64,000 nt of DNA from Dokdonella_A sp046347015. GTDB taxonomy: Bacteria; Pseudomonadota; Gammaproteobacteria; Xanthomonadales; Rhodanobacteraceae. The position numbers were made by a program, and so were the translations under genes. Below the pieces are notes generated by a model. It saw only the letters and a list, made by a program, of their open reading frames with translations. It made no database searches and was not told where the DNA came from. How positions within the stretch are numbered: the stretch's first letter is position 1; every line of letters starts with the position of its first letter. Positions 1 to 9,415 of this stretch are shown piece after piece. The DNA lies in the NCBI GenBank assembly GCA_046347015.1, contig JAXMHA010000003.1, positions 1 to 64,000 on the forward strand, in the 5' to 3' direction.

Positions 1-2
1 CC

Positions 3-722
3 CACGCGCCTCGCGGCACGCGCCTCGAATTCGACGGACGCAGCTTGCGGGTCGGCGACGACGGCCTATTCGTGTTCGGGATCGGGCGCGACGCGACCGG
101 TGAGGCAACCCTTCGCGTGACCGGTGCGGATGGCGTTCGGCGCGACATGCGGATCCCGGTCGCGCCACGTGAATACACGATCGAACGCGTCAACGGCCTG
201 CCACAAAAGACCGTGACGCCGGATCCGGAGACCGCAGCACGCATCCAACGCGAGCAGGCGGCGGTGGCCGCCACCCGTCGCCGTGACGACCCCCGCGAGG
301 ATTTCCTCGCCGGATTCGAGCGACCGGTCACCGGTGCGCGGATCAGCGGTGTGTATGGCAGCCAGCGGATCGACAACGGCGTGCCGAAGGCGCCGCACAT
401 GGGGCTCGACATGGCGGTTCCCGCCGGAACGCCGATCCACGCACCGGCCGCGGGCATCGTGACTTTCGCCGCGACGGACCTGGTACTGACCGGCGGCACC
501 GTGCTGATCGACCACGGCTTCGGGCTGACGTCGTCGTTCCTGCACATGAGCCGAGTCGACGTGAAGGTCGGCGACCGGATTTCGCAGGGTCAGGTAATCG
601 GTGCAGCGGGCATGACCGGCCGCGCGACCGGTCCGCACGTCCACTGGGGGTTCAACTGGTTCGGCGTCCGCCTCGACCCGGCACTCCTGCCGGCACCGCA
701 AGGAAGGACGCCAGTGCATTGA
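3..722 (+). CDS. M23 family metallopeptidase (5' end outside window)
   Basis: Peptidoglycan metallopeptidase of the LytM/lysostaphin type, expected to act in the periplasm on cross-links or to activate amidases. The open frame runs in from the left window edge, so the N-terminus and any signal peptide are not visible; a TTG at 45 is in frame but lies inside coding sequence. The C-terminal half is the catalytic domain, with the zinc-ligand pattern HMGLDMA followed by GPHVHWGF (HxH) near the end. The upstream part visible here looks like the beta-rich domain usual in longer M23 proteins. It ends 65 bases from the convergent next gene. The family is clear; the substrate is not. Confidence 0.9.
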   Translation, partial: HAPRGTRLEFDGRSLRVGDDGLFVFGIGRDATGEATLRVTGADGVRRDMRIPVAPREYTIERVNGLPQKTVTPDPETAARIQREQAAVAATRRRDDPREDFLAGFERPVTGARISGVYGSQRIDNGVPKAPHMGLDMAVPAGTPIHAPAAGIVTFAATDLVLTGGTVLIDHGFGLTSSFLHMSRVDVKVGDRISQGQVIGAAGMTGRATGPHVHWGFNWFGVRLDPALLPAPQGRTPVH

Positions 723-786
723 GCCACGCCGGCGAGACCGTCCGCGCCGCGCCCGCGATCGCCGAGACCATCCCCGGTGCGCGGCG

Positions 787-1644
787 TCAACTCAAATGCA
801 ACTCGTCGACACGGATATGCATTCGCCGCGCGCTTCGCCACGCCGCGAACACCGCGCGCGCCGGCACGCGGGCCAGCAATCGCGGACAGTTCGCCCGTGG
901 CATCGAGCGCCGGGACGCGCGGGTGACACGCCACCGGACTGCACTGGCCACCGCGGCGAGCCAGGGGCCGGTTCTCGCCTGCACCCCGACAGTGGCGCTC
1001 CAGTTTGCGGCAAGGTCCACGAGCCACTCACGAACCGCTGCCATGGCAGCGGGTGACGTGCCGGCGAGATCCGCGCGCGTCAGCCGATGCCGTGCAAGGA
1101 GGTCCATCGGGAACGGAAAGCTCCGACTGGCCGTGTCCGCCCCGTATCCAAGCACGTCATGCGAAAGGCGGGACAACGCCATCACCGATGCACAGGCTTG
1201 TGCATCGAGCACCGGGAAAAGCGCCGCAAGGGCTGCTGCAAACGGCGTGTGGAAACTGCGGTACGCATCCACCAGCGCCGCGCCATCCGGAGCCGGAGCG
1301 GTGGACCGGTCCATGCCCGCCCGGATCATCGCGTCCTGACACGCCGGGATCGTCGGGGCCAGTGCGTCACGACGCGAAACCAGGATGCGTGTCAGCGGGT
1401 GTTCGGGCTTGCCTTCGGCGAGGCGGCCGAGTTCACGCACCCACCATTCGAGCTTCACCGCTGCCGGTTCGGGATCGGTAATGGCAAACACGACCGCCTC
1501 GATTTCGCAGGTCAGGCAGGCGAACGCCGAGTGCAGCGCTCGCTCGGAGCCGCCGATGAACGCAAGTGCCAGCGGCAATTCGCGATGCGCCGACGCCCAC
1601 TTGTCTTCGAAACTCGCCAGCGGCTCGGGGATGGACGCACTCAT
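787..1644 (-). CDS. squalene/phytoene synthase-like protein lacking the Asp-rich motifs
   Basis: A 285-residue protein with a squalene/phytoene synthase-type helical scaffold: a motif around residues 65-75 reads LEWWVREL and is followed by HPLTRIL. The two Asp-rich metal-diphosphate motifs of true phytoene or squalene synthases are not seen. The place of the second motif reads ALSRLSHDVLGYG. A catalytic prenyl-condensing role is therefore doubtful, and a structural or assembly role, as in the NDUFAF6-like branch, is possible. ATG at 1644 overlaps the gph stop by ATGA, making ubiG-gph-this gene a coupled operon. The C-terminal 50 residues are Arg/Ala-rich. Confidence 0.65.
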   Translation of the reverse strand: MSASIPEPLASFEDKWASAHRELPLALAFIGGSERALHSAFACLTCEIEAVVFAITDPEPAAVKLEWWVRELGRLAEGKPEHPLTRILVSRRDALAPTIPACQDAMIRAGMDRSTAPAPDGAALVDAYRSFHTPFAAALAALFPVLDAQACASVMALSRLSHDVLGYGADTASRSFPFPMDLLARHRLTRADLAGTSPAAMAAVREWLVDLAANWSATVGVQARTGPWLAAVASAVRWRVTRASRRSMPRANCPRLLARVPARAVFAAWRSARRMHIRVDELHLS

Positions 1645-2312
1645 GCTATGCCGAGCGCCAGCGGGAGGGCCGAAGGATCCGTCACGATCGCATCCGCGCC
1701 CCAGTCGCGCGGGTCGGCGCCATCGAGGTACCCCCACGCCGCGACCAGCGTGCGGGTACCGGCGGCGCGTCCCGCCTCGACATCACGCGGATCGTCACCG
1801 ACGAACGCGGAGGCGCTGGGATCTGCGCCAACGGCGGCGCAGGCATGGCGAACGGGCTCCGGGTCCGGCTTCTTCACCACCAGGGTGTCCCCACCCACGA
1901 GTACGGCACATCGACCGGACAGTCCCAACGCGTCGAGCAACGGGCGCGCGAGCCAGACCGGCTTGTTGGTGACGATTCCCCACGGAATCCCGGCACGTTC
2001 GATGCGCACGAGACTCTCGTCCAGACCCGGAAACAACCGCGAGTGGACCGCGATTGTCCCGGCATAGATATCGAGGAAGCGTGGCAGGACCACATCGATG
2101 CGGACCGCGTCGGCGTTCGGCAACGCCCGGCGCAATATTGCCCTCCCACCCGCGGAGACGGCTTCGCGCACGCGATGACCCTCGGGAGGCGGCTCCCCAA
2201 GCTCGCGGCACAGCACGCCGGCTGCCGCGATGAGGTCGGGCGCCGAGTCGACCAGGGTGCCGTCGAGATCGAACAGGACGAGTTCCGGCTCCGGCGCCAG
2301 CGGCTGCATCAT
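1641..2312 (-). CDS. gph: phosphoglycolate phosphatase
   Basis: HAD-superfamily phosphatase of 223 residues that hydrolyses 2-phosphoglycolate, for example that released during repair of oxidised DNA ends. The nucleophile motif LFDLDGTLVDSAPDL lies near residue 15, a conserved Lys region (VVKKPDPEP) is in the middle, and the acidic motif FVGDDPRDVEAG is near residue 175. The ATG at 2312 overlaps the upstream ubiG stop in an ATGA, which fixes the start; a longer in-frame extension upstream is antisense-like and rejected. The ubiG-gph pairing is common in gammaproteobacteria and supports Gph over another HAD phosphatase. Confidence 0.9.
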   Translation of the reverse strand: MMQPLAPEPELVLFDLDGTLVDSAPDLIAAAGVLCRELGEPPPEGHRVREAVSAGGRAILRRALPNADAVRIDVVLPRFLDIYAGTIAVHSRLFPGLDESLVRIERAGIPWGIVTNKPVWLARPLLDALGLSGRCAVLVGGDTLVVKKPDPEPVRHACAAVGADPSASAFVGDDPRDVEAGRAAGTRTLVAAWGYLDGADPRDWGADAIVTDPSALPLALGIA

Positions 2313-3019
2313 GCAGGCTTGGCTGCCGTCGCCAGGTAATTGACCATGACTTGGCCACCAACAGAAGCCTTTCTGGTCAATGGGTTGTAAGACAATGCCG
2401 AGACATCGTCCAGGACAAGTCCGGCGCGGCGGAGCAATGCGGCCAACTCGCTCGGGCGCAGGAATGATTCGTAGTGGTGGGTGCCACGCGGCAAGAGGCC
2501 AAGCAGGTATTCCGCGCCAATGATCGCGCCTGCGAAGGCCACCGGCGTGCGCGTCAACGTCGAGACGAAAAGCCTGCCGCCCGGCTTCAGCAGGCGGGCG
2601 CACGCATCGATCAGGCTCCCCGGGTCGGGGACGTGTTCGACGAGTTCCATGCAGGTGACGGCGTCGAACGTTGCCGGGCGTTCGGCCGCCAACTGTTCGG
2701 CGTCCGTCTCGAGATAGTCGACGCGCAGCCCGCTTTCATGCAGGTGCAGCCGAGCGACCTCGAGCACGCGTGGCGCGCGGTCGATTCCGGTGACCACGGC
2801 ACCCGCGGCCGCCAGCGCCTCGCTGAGGATTCCGCCGCCACAACCGACGTCGGCAATCCGCGCACCGGGAACGTGCAGGCGCGCGGTGATGTAACCGACC
2901 CGCGCCGGGTTGATGTCGTGCAGGGCCCGCGAGTCGGCGTTCGCGTCCCACCAACGGGCAGCCAGACGATCGAAGCGCCCGGTTTCGGATGGATCGACGT
3001 TGGCGGGGTTCTCGTTCAT
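2309..3019 (-). CDS. ubiG: ubiquinone biosynthesis O-methyltransferase
   Basis: SAM-dependent class I methyltransferase, 236 residues, for both O-methylation steps of ubiquinone synthesis. The start region FDRLAARWWDANADSRALH is the typical UbiG opening, followed by the SAM motif IADVGCGGGILSEAL and then MELVEHVPDP. It is the first gene of a three-gene coupled operon with gph and the squalene-synthase-like gene. The upstream neighbour on the same strand ends 41 bases away at 3060, so the promoter may lie in that short gap or the genes may be co-transcribed from further upstream. Confidence 0.95.
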   Translation of the reverse strand: MNENPANVDPSETGRFDRLAARWWDANADSRALHDINPARVGYITARLHVPGARIADVGCGGGILSEALAAAGAVVTGIDRAPRVLEVARLHLHESGLRVDYLETDAEQLAAERPATFDAVTCMELVEHVPDPGSLIDACARLLKPGGRLFVSTLTRTPVAFAGAIIGAEYLLGLLPRGTHHYESFLRPSELAALLRRAGLVLDDVSALSYNPLTRKASVGGQVMVNYLATAAKPA

Positions 3020-3059
3020 CGACGAATTTGCGACATGGAAATGGGCCGATCGTGCCGCT

Positions 3060-4397
3060 TCAGGAGACGATTCGTGAGCGCCAGCGGCGCGCCGTCACGG
3101 CAAGCTGCGCGAGGTCGAATCCGACCGGAATGCGATCGTGCAGCCGGCGCTCGCCCGCAATCCACGCATCGGTGACCTGGTGGCGACCCGCCGCGTACAC
3201 GATCGACGACACGACATCGTAGACCGGCTGCGTTTCGATGTCGTCGAGCCGCAGCGCGGCGAGGTCGGCCTCCTTGCCGGGCTCGATCGAACCGATGCGA
3301 TCGGACCAGCCGAGGGCCCGCGCGCCACCAAGCGTCGCGGCATGCAGCACCGATGCTGCATCGAAGGCGGCGGCATCCTGCGCGGTGACCTTGGCCAGCA
3401 ACGCGGCCGTGCGCATCTCGCCGATCATGTCGAGGTCGTTGTTGCTGGCGCAACCGTCCGTGCCGATCGCCAATGGCACGCCCGCGGCCAGCAGCTTCCC
3501 GACCGGACAGCACCCGGACGCCAGCTTCAGGTTGGACTCGGCGCAGTGCACCACCGCAACGCCCGCTTCGGCGCAGCGTGCGATCTCCGCGGCAGTCACC
3601 GCCGTCATGTGCACGGCAATCAGCCGGTCGTTGACGAGGCCGAGGCTGTCCATTCGCGAAAATGGCCTGATTCCACGTTCGCGGACCGCGTCGTCGACTT
3701 CGGCCTGCGTCTCGTGCAAATGCAGGTGCACCGGCACGTCGAGCTGGTCGGACAGCAGCCTCACCCGCTCGAAGCTCCGGTCGGAAACGGTGTAAGGGGC
3801 ATGCGGCGCGAAGCTCGTACCGAGGAGAGGTTCGCCCCGGAATTCGTCGTGGACAGCCAATGCCTTGTCGAAATACTCGTCGGCGGTCTGCGCCCACGCG
3901 CTCGGGAACTCGATGATCGGCAAGCCGATGCGGGCACGGAACCCGGCGCGCCGGTACGTTGCCGCCTGCACATCCGGGAAAAAATAGTTCTCGTTGCAAC
4001 ACGTGGTGCCGCAGCGGAGCATCTCGGCGATCGCGAGTTCCACGCCGTCGCGTACGTAACCGGCCCCCATCACGCGCGCCTCGGCGGGCCACACGTGCTC
4101 GCGCAGCCAACTTGCGAGTGGCAGGTCGTCGGCAAGGCCGCGCATCAGCGTCATCGCGTTGTGCGTGTGCGCATTGACGAATCCGGGAACCAGCGCGTGC
4201 CCGCCAAGCCGCACCGTTTCGCGCGGTGCGAACCGACCAGCCACTTCCGCACGCGGAACGACCTCGACGATCCGGCCCGCGTCCACCACGACGGCATGGT
4301 CGGCAAGGACTGCGCCGTGCGGGACGACCGGCACCACCCACGCGGCTTCGATCGCCAGGTCGACTGCGCGGGGCGCCCCGGGCTGCTGCAGGCTCAA
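3060..4397 (-). CDS. mtaD: TRZ/ATZ-type amidohydrolase, likely 5-methylthioadenosine/S-adenosylhomocysteine deaminase
   Basis: Metal-dependent amidohydrolase of 445 residues. Metal and substrate motifs are present in order: NAHTHNAMTL, HLHLHE, IAVHMTAV and IGTDGCASNNDLDM, matching the TRZ/ATZ and MTA/SAH deaminase group. The probable reaction is deamination of adenosine-type or related N-heterocyclic substrates. No ATG gives the usual length; the TTG at 4397 (MSLQQPG...) gives a standard N-terminus and has a GGGGA purine run just upstream. Placement directly upstream of ubiG on the same strand is typical of gammaproteobacteria. Exact substrate is uncertain within the family. Confidence 0.8.
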   Translation of the reverse strand: MSLQQPGAPRAVDLAIEAAWVVPVVPHGAVLADHAVVVDAGRIVEVVPRAEVAGRFAPRETVRLGGHALVPGFVNAHTHNAMTLMRGLADDLPLASWLREHVWPAEARVMGAGYVRDGVELAIAEMLRCGTTCCNENYFFPDVQAATYRRAGFRARIGLPIIEFPSAWAQTADEYFDKALAVHDEFRGEPLLGTSFAPHAPYTVSDRSFERVRLLSDQLDVPVHLHLHETQAEVDDAVRERGIRPFSRMDSLGLVNDRLIAVHMTAVTAAEIARCAEAGVAVVHCAESNLKLASGCCPVGKLLAAGVPLAIGTDGCASNNDLDMIGEMRTAALLAKVTAQDAAAFDAASVLHAATLGGARALGWSDRIGSIEPGKEADLAALRLDDIETQPVYDVVSSIVYAAGRHQVTDAWIAGERRLHDRIPVGFDLAQLAVTARRWRSRIVS

Positions 4398-4473
4398 TGG
4401 CTGTCCCCGCGAACCGCGCCGGTGCGCCTGTCGACACCGCCGCCGGATGATGCGGACACGCTCATGGCCGGTT

Positions 4474-5040
4474 TTACTTCGCGCGCGACACGTACTCGCC
4501 GCTGCGCGTATCGACCTTGATTTTCTCGCCTTGTGCGACAAACAGCGGCACGCGGACGACCGCTCCCGTCTCGAGCTTGGCCGGCTTGCCGCCACCGCCC
4601 GACGTGTCGCCACGCACCCCGGGATCGGTCTCGACGATCTCGAGTTCAACGAAAGTCGGCGGCGCCACGGTCAGGACCGCGCCGTTCCACAGGGTCACGA
4701 TGCAGCTTTCGTTTCCCTTGAGCCACTGCGCCGCATCCCCCATCGCCGTCTTGTCGGCGGCAATCTGCTCGTGGGTGTCCGGATGCATGAAGTGCCAGAA
4801 CTCGCCATCGCTGTAGAGGTACTCGAGATCGCTGTCGACGACGTCCGCACCCTCGACGGAATCGGTCGACTTCATGGTCACTTCCTGGATGCGCCCGGTC
4901 TTGAGGTTCCGGTACTTGACGCGGGTGAAGGCCTGACCCTTGCCGGGCTTGATGTACTCGGTGTCGACGATCGTGCATGGGTGACCATCGACGATGATCT
5001 TCATGCCGTTCTTGACATCGTTCATGCCGTAGCTGGCCAT
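4474..5040 (-). CDS. efp: elongation factor P
   Basis: EF-P, 188 residues, relieves ribosome stalling at polyproline stretches. The KOW-like domain I carries the modification loop KPGKGQAF with Lys34 as the residue expected to be beta-lysylated; OB domains II and III follow, ending in GEKIKVDTRSGEYVSRAK. The gene is divergent from epmB, whose product makes the beta-lysine for exactly this residue. The 99-base intergenic region between them (5041-5139) must hold both promoters. It contains a GC-rich hairpin around 5100-5118. Confidence 0.97.
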   Translation of the reverse strand: MASYGMNDVKNGMKIIVDGHPCTIVDTEYIKPGKGQAFTRVKYRNLKTGRIQEVTMKSTDSVEGADVVDSDLEYLYSDGEFWHFMHPDTHEQIAADKTAMGDAAQWLKGNESCIVTLWNGAVLTVAPPTFVELEIVETDPGVRGDTSGGGGKPAKLETGAVVRVPLFVAQGEKIKVDTRSGEYVSRAK

Positions 5041-5139
5041 GCCTCACTCCTCGGGAATTCTTCGGGCCATTTCATGGAAACCGGTAAACTTGGTCGGATT
5101 GCCGGCCCGGGCGGGCCGGTCAACCGCGACGGGAGCGCG

Positions 5140-6144
5140 ATGATACCCGCTGAAGCCTCGATCCCGAAGCCGCGACGCTGGCAGGAACTCTGGCGCGAAG
5201 CGGTCACCGACCCTCTGGACCTGTTGCGTCGGCTTGGCCTCGAGTCCCTCGCGGCGCAGGTTCCCGCGGTACCACCGCACGGCTTCCGCTGCCGCGTCCC
5301 GCTCGGTTTCATCGCCCGCATGCGATACGGTGACCCGGCCGATCCCTTGTTGCGCCAGGTGCTGCCGCTCGATGCCGAACTGGCGGACAATCCCGGCTTC
5401 GTCGATGACGCGGTAGGCGACCTCGACGCCATTGCGGCGCAGGGAGTCCTGCACAAATACGAGGGTCGCGCGCTGGTCATCGCCACCGGTGCCTGTGCGA
5501 TCAATTGCCGTTACTGCTTCCGGCGACACTTTCCATACCCATCGGAAACGGCGATGGCGGGCCGTTGGCGGGCGGCCCTGGATGCGATCGCAGCCGATCA
5601 TTCGATCGAGGAAGTGATCCTGTCCGGTGGCGACCCCTTGTCGCTCGCGACGTCGCGCCTCGGCGATTTCACGGACGGGCTACGCGCCATTCCCCATGTC
5701 CGGCGCCTGCGCATCCACAGCCGCCTTCCGGTCGTGCTCCCGGAACGAGTCGACGCCGGGTTCCATCACTGGCTGTCCGGGCTGCCCTGGCCGCGGGTTC
5801 TCGTCGTCCACGCCAACCACGCCAACGAATTGGACGATGCCGTGGCAGCCGCCTGCGACCGCCTGATCGATGCCGGAGCGACGGTCCTGAACCAGTCGGT
5901 CCTGCTCCGCGGTGTCAACGACAGCGTCGAGGCCCTCGCCGCACTGTCGCGGCGGCTCATCGAATGTCGCGTGGTGCCTTACTACCTGCACCAGCTCGAC
6001 CGCGTCCGGGGTGCCTCCCATTTCGAGGTTCCCGACACGGTCGCGCGAGGGCTCGTCGAAAGCTTGCGCGGGCGGCTCCCCGGCTACCTCGTGCCGCGCC
6101 TGGTCCGCGAGGTCCCCGGGATGCCTTCGAAGCAGCCGCTCTAG
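5140..6144 (+). CDS. epmB: EF-P beta-lysylation protein, lysine 2,3-aminomutase-type radical SAM
   Basis: A 334-residue radical SAM enzyme that converts alpha-lysine to (R)-beta-lysine for EF-P Lys34 modification. The cluster-binding CxxxCxxC is at Cys119, Cys123 and Cys126 (GACAINCRYC), followed by FRRHFPYPSE and a SGGDPL motif. The C-terminal part, YLHQLDRVRGASHFEV, is typical of the family. ATG at 5140 follows GGGAGCGCG and gives the usual length. Its divergent partner is efp; the ligase EpmA is not in the window. Confidence 0.95.
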   Translation: MIPAEASIPKPRRWQELWREAVTDPLDLLRRLGLESLAAQVPAVPPHGFRCRVPLGFIARMRYGDPADPLLRQVLPLDAELADNPGFVDDAVGDLDAIAAQGVLHKYEGRALVIATGACAINCRYCFRRHFPYPSETAMAGRWRAALDAIAADHSIEEVILSGGDPLSLATSRLGDFTDGLRAIPHVRRLRIHSRLPVVLPERVDAGFHHWLSGLPWPRVLVVHANHANELDDAVAAACDRLIDAGATVLNQSVLLRGVNDSVEALAALSRRLIECRVVPYYLHQLDRVRGASHFEVPDTVARGLVESLRGRLPGYLVPRLVREVPGMPSKQPL

Positions 6145-6312
6145 AAGCTTCCCGGTGTCGCGGCGTGCGCCCGTCGATGGAAATGCCGGCGCGATTCCGG
6201 TACAAAACGACCCTCGCGCGTGAACACTCCGGCCACCGGCCGATGGTGCCGCCTGTGCAGCAGGCGAACGCCGGAAGGGCGACAGGCAACCCCAGGGATC
6301 GACCAGCCGCAG

Positions 6313-8397
6313 ATGACTCCTGCCAGTCAACCTCTCAAGCTGCTGATCGCGGATCCGTCCGCCGAAGCGGCCGAACAGGTCGCCAGCGTGCTCCGCAACG
6401 CCGGCATCACGGTTCGCGGCCGCCACGCGCGAACGGCCGCGGAACTGGGGCCGATCATCGGCGAGCAGGTTCCGGACATCGTCATCGCGGCGGCGGACTC
6501 CCCTGACCTTCCACTGCACGAGGTCATCGAGGCCATCGCCGGGGACGGCCGCGACATCGCGGTAATCGGCTGCTGCGACCACATCACCGACGAGATCGTC
6601 ACCGCGGCAATCGGCTGCGGGGCCCAGGGACTCGTGTTGCGGGGCCAACCGGACCAGTTGCTGGCCATCGTCAATCGCGAATTCGCGGCGCTGAACACCC
6701 GACGCGAGCTGCGGCGGCTCGAGTTCGCGCTGCACGAGGCGGAGCGAAGGTGCGATGCGCTGCTGGAGTCGTCCCACGACCCCATCGCCTACGTCCACCA
6801 GGGCATGCACGTCAAGGCGAATCGGGCCTACCTCGAGTTTTTCGGTTACGAGGATTTCGACGAGATCCAGGGCATGTCGTTGCTCGACATGATCGCCCCC
6901 GGCGACGCCACCGATTTCAAGGCGCTGCTGCAACGCCTGGCGCGCGGCGAGAAGCCACCCCAACACCTCAACGTCTCCGCCCAGCGCGCCGACGGCACGA
7001 CGTTCGAGTCGAGCATCGAATTCGCCGCCGCGAGCTTCGAAGGCGAGCCTTGCCAGCAAATCACGTTCCGTACGCAGGTCATCGACGAGCAGCTCGCCGC
7101 CAAGCTCGACGAACTGCGCATCACCGACCTGGTCACCGGGCTGCTGAATCGTGCGGCGATGCTGGAACACATCGCGGGTGCCGCCAAGGGCGTCGCCGGC
7201 GGCGAATCGGGCCGCGTGCTGCTGCTGGTCGAACCCGACAAGTTCAAGGAAATCATCGACAGCATCGGTCTCAGTGGCGCGGACCTCCTGCTCGGCGACA
7301 TTGCACGCAACCTCCGGCGCGCCCTGGCGGACAACGACGCCTGCGGGCGGCTGGCCGAAACGGTGTTCGCGGTGCTCACGGCGCCGCGCCCCGCGGAGGA
7401 GGCGCGCGCGCTCGCCGAGCGCATCCGTGCCGGATTCGAAGACCACATCTTCGAGGCCGGATCGAAGTCGATCAGCCTGACGGCGAGCATCGGCGGAACC
7501 TGGGTGGTCGAGCGGAACGCACGCACGGAAATGCTGCTCGACCAGTCGCAGGAGGCGCTGCGATCGGCCCGTGGCGATGGCGGCAACCGCGTGGTCCTGC
7601 ACGATCCCGTGGCGAAAGACCGCGCGGCGGCCGAGAAGACGCAGCGCGCACAATCGCAGATCCAGCAAGCCCTCGAGAACAACGGTTTCGTGCTCTACTA
7701 CCAGCCGATCGTCAACCTGCACGGAGACGACAGCGAGTATTACGAAGTGCTGGTGCGGATGCTGGGGCCCGGTGGCGAGGTCTCGCCGGCGCAGTTCATG
7801 GCGGTCGCCGAGCAGCACGGCATGTTGCCGGCCATCGACCATTGGGTCATCACCAACGCCGTCCGCGCATTGGTCGAGCGCAACCGCGCCGGCCACCGCA
7901 CGACGTTCTTCATCAAGCTCAGCACGCCCTCGCTCGAGGATGCGACGCTGCTTCCCGCGATTGCCCAGCACCTGCAGGCATCCCGGCTCGCGGGTGAATC
8001 GCTGGTGTTCGAAATGCCGGAAAGCAAGGTCGTCACGCACCTGAGGCCGGCGCGCATCTTCGTCAAGGGCCTGGAGAAGTTGCATTGCCGCTTCGCGCTC
8101 GAGCAATTTGGCGCGGGGGTGGATTCGTTCCAGTTGCTGCGCCACATCCCGGCGCAGTTCCTGAAGATCGACCGCAGCTTCATGGTGGACTTGCCCCGCA
8201 ACAAGGAAAACGAGGTCAAGATCCGCAACATCTGCGCCGAAGCACGCCAGCTCGGCAAGCTGACCGTGGCGGAATTCGTGCAGGACGCAGTCAGCATCGC
8301 GACGCTGTTCAACTGCGGCGTGAACTTCGTGCAGGGCAACTTCCTGCAGGAACCCGCCAAGGTGATGAGCCACTCCGCCGTCGAAGCGGCGCGCTGA
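6313..8397 (+). CDS. fimX: FimX-like c-di-GMP receptor (REC-like/PAS/degenerate GGDEF/degenerate EAL)
   Basis: A 694-residue regulator with a receiver-like N-domain (about 1-125), a PAS domain (about 145-260), a GGDEF-type domain (about 270-425) and an EAL-type domain (about 440-690). The GGDEF active site has become LAETV within RLAETVFAVL, and the EAL motif reads EVL (Glu478), so neither cyclase nor phosphodiesterase activity is expected. The same domain order and EVL signature mark FimX, the c-di-GMP sensor that controls type IV pilus assembly and twitching. The ATG at 6313 is preferred over an upstream GTG because the REC-like fold begins right after it. It is convergent with htpX. Confidence 0.85.
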   Translation: MTPASQPLKLLIADPSAEAAEQVASVLRNAGITVRGRHARTAAELGPIIGEQVPDIVIAAADSPDLPLHEVIEAIAGDGRDIAVIGCCDHITDEIVTAAIGCGAQGLVLRGQPDQLLAIVNREFAALNTRRELRRLEFALHEAERRCDALLESSHDPIAYVHQGMHVKANRAYLEFFGYEDFDEIQGMSLLDMIAPGDATDFKALLQRLARGEKPPQHLNVSAQRADGTTFESSIEFAAASFEGEPCQQITFRTQVIDEQLAAKLDELRITDLVTGLLNRAAMLEHIAGAAKGVAGGESGRVLLLVEPDKFKEIIDSIGLSGADLLLGDIARNLRRALADNDACGRLAETVFAVLTAPRPAEEARALAERIRAGFEDHIFEAGSKSISLTASIGGTWVVERNARTEMLLDQSQEALRSARGDGGNRVVLHDPVAKDRAAAEKTQRAQSQIQQALENNGFVLYYQPIVNLHGDDSEYYEVLVRMLGPGGEVSPAQFMAVAEQHGMLPAIDHWVITNAVRALVERNRAGHRTTFFIKLSTPSLEDATLLPAIAQHLQASRLAGESLVFEMPESKVVTHLRPARIFVKGLEKLHCRFALEQFGAGVDSFQLLRHIPAQFLKIDRSFMVDLPRNKENEVKIRNICAEARQLGKLTVAEFVQDAVSIATLFNCGVNFVQGNFLQEPAKVMSHSAVEAAR

Positions 8398-8428
8398 CCG
8401 CGCCGCCCGAGCCCGCACCACCGCCCCA

Positions 8429-9313
8429 TCAGGGCGCCAACTTCTCCAGCGCCGCAATCCGCTCGGCAATCGGCGGATGGCTCATGAACAATCGTGACAC
8501 GCCTCCGCCGCCCGCGATGCCGAACGCCTGCATCGCCTTCGGCAGGCCGGCAGGCTCCGCCGTGTCGCCGCCAAGGCGCCGCAACGCGGAAATCATGTTG
8601 TCGCGGCCGCCGAGCCTTGCCCCGCCCGCGTCGGCCCGGAATTCACGCCAGCGCGAAAAGGCCATCACGATCATTCCGGCAAAGAACCCCAGCACGACCT
8701 GCAAGACCATGACGATGATGAAGTAGAAGAATCCGCCACTGTTGCCTTCGCTGTTGCGGTTGCCACTCAGCATGTTGTCGATGACCGTCCCGACGACGCG
8801 GGCGAGGAAGATGACGAAGGTGTTGAGCACCCCCTGGATCAGGCCCATCGTGACCATGTCGCCGTTGGCGACGTGGGTCAGCTCGTGGCCGATCACGGCC
8901 TGCACCTGGTTGCGGTCCATGCTGCGCAACAATCCAGTGCTGACGGCGACGAGTGCGTTGTCGCGGCGCATGCCGGTCGCGAATGCGTTCATCTCGGGGG
9001 CGTCGTAGATCGCGACCTCGGGCATGCCGATGCCCGCGCGCTGGGCCTCGCTGCGTACGGTGGCGAGCAGCCAGCTTTCCGATTCGTTGCGCGGCTGGGT
9101 GATGACCTGGGCGCCGGTGCTGCGCTTCGCGACCCACTTCGACATCGCAAGGGAAATGAACGCGCCGCCAAACCCGAACACCGCCGCCATCACCATCAGG
9201 CCACCGGTATTGCCGAGCGACACGTGGAACACCGCCTGCAGGATGAACAGGACGATGTTCAGCAACACCAGGACCGCGATGTTGGTCAGCACGAACAGCA
9301 GGACTCGCCTCAT
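8429..9313 (-). CDS. htpX: membrane zinc protease HtpX
   Basis: M48 family inner-membrane protease, 294 residues, involved in quality control of misfolded membrane proteins. Two N-terminal transmembrane helices (about 4-25 and 38-58) precede the catalytic HELTH motif in VIGHELTHVANGD, with a further hydrophobic pair afterwards and a downstream zinc-ligand Glu region (FRADAGGARLGG). The ATG at 9313 is preceded by an AAAGAGAG ribosome-binding sequence and begins the first membrane helix. It stands alone between convergent fimX and divergent gluQ. Confidence 0.95.
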   Translation of the reverse strand: MRRVLLFVLTNIAVLVLLNIVLFILQAVFHVSLGNTGGLMVMAAVFGFGGAFISLAMSKWVAKRSTGAQVITQPRNESESWLLATVRSEAQRAGIGMPEVAIYDAPEMNAFATGMRRDNALVAVSTGLLRSMDRNQVQAVIGHELTHVANGDMVTMGLIQGVLNTFVIFLARVVGTVIDNMLSGNRNSEGNSGGFFYFIIVMVLQVVLGFFAGMIVMAFSRWREFRADAGGARLGGRDNMISALRRLGGDTAEPAGLPKAMQAFGIAGGGGVSRLFMSHPPIAERIAALEKLAP

Positions 9314-9415
9314 GGATGCACTCTCTTTGGACGGACCGCTTCCGCCAGCTGCCGGATAATGGTGGGCATCGCTGCCCAACTCAAGCGGCCGGATGCAACG
9401 GTCCGGCCGGAAACC

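Noticed and set aside
5680..8469. Very long minus-strand open frames such as 5680-8469 over epmB/fimX
   Set aside because: They are mirror frames of strongly coding sequence in GC-rich DNA; the real proteins on the opposite strand have complete family motifs.
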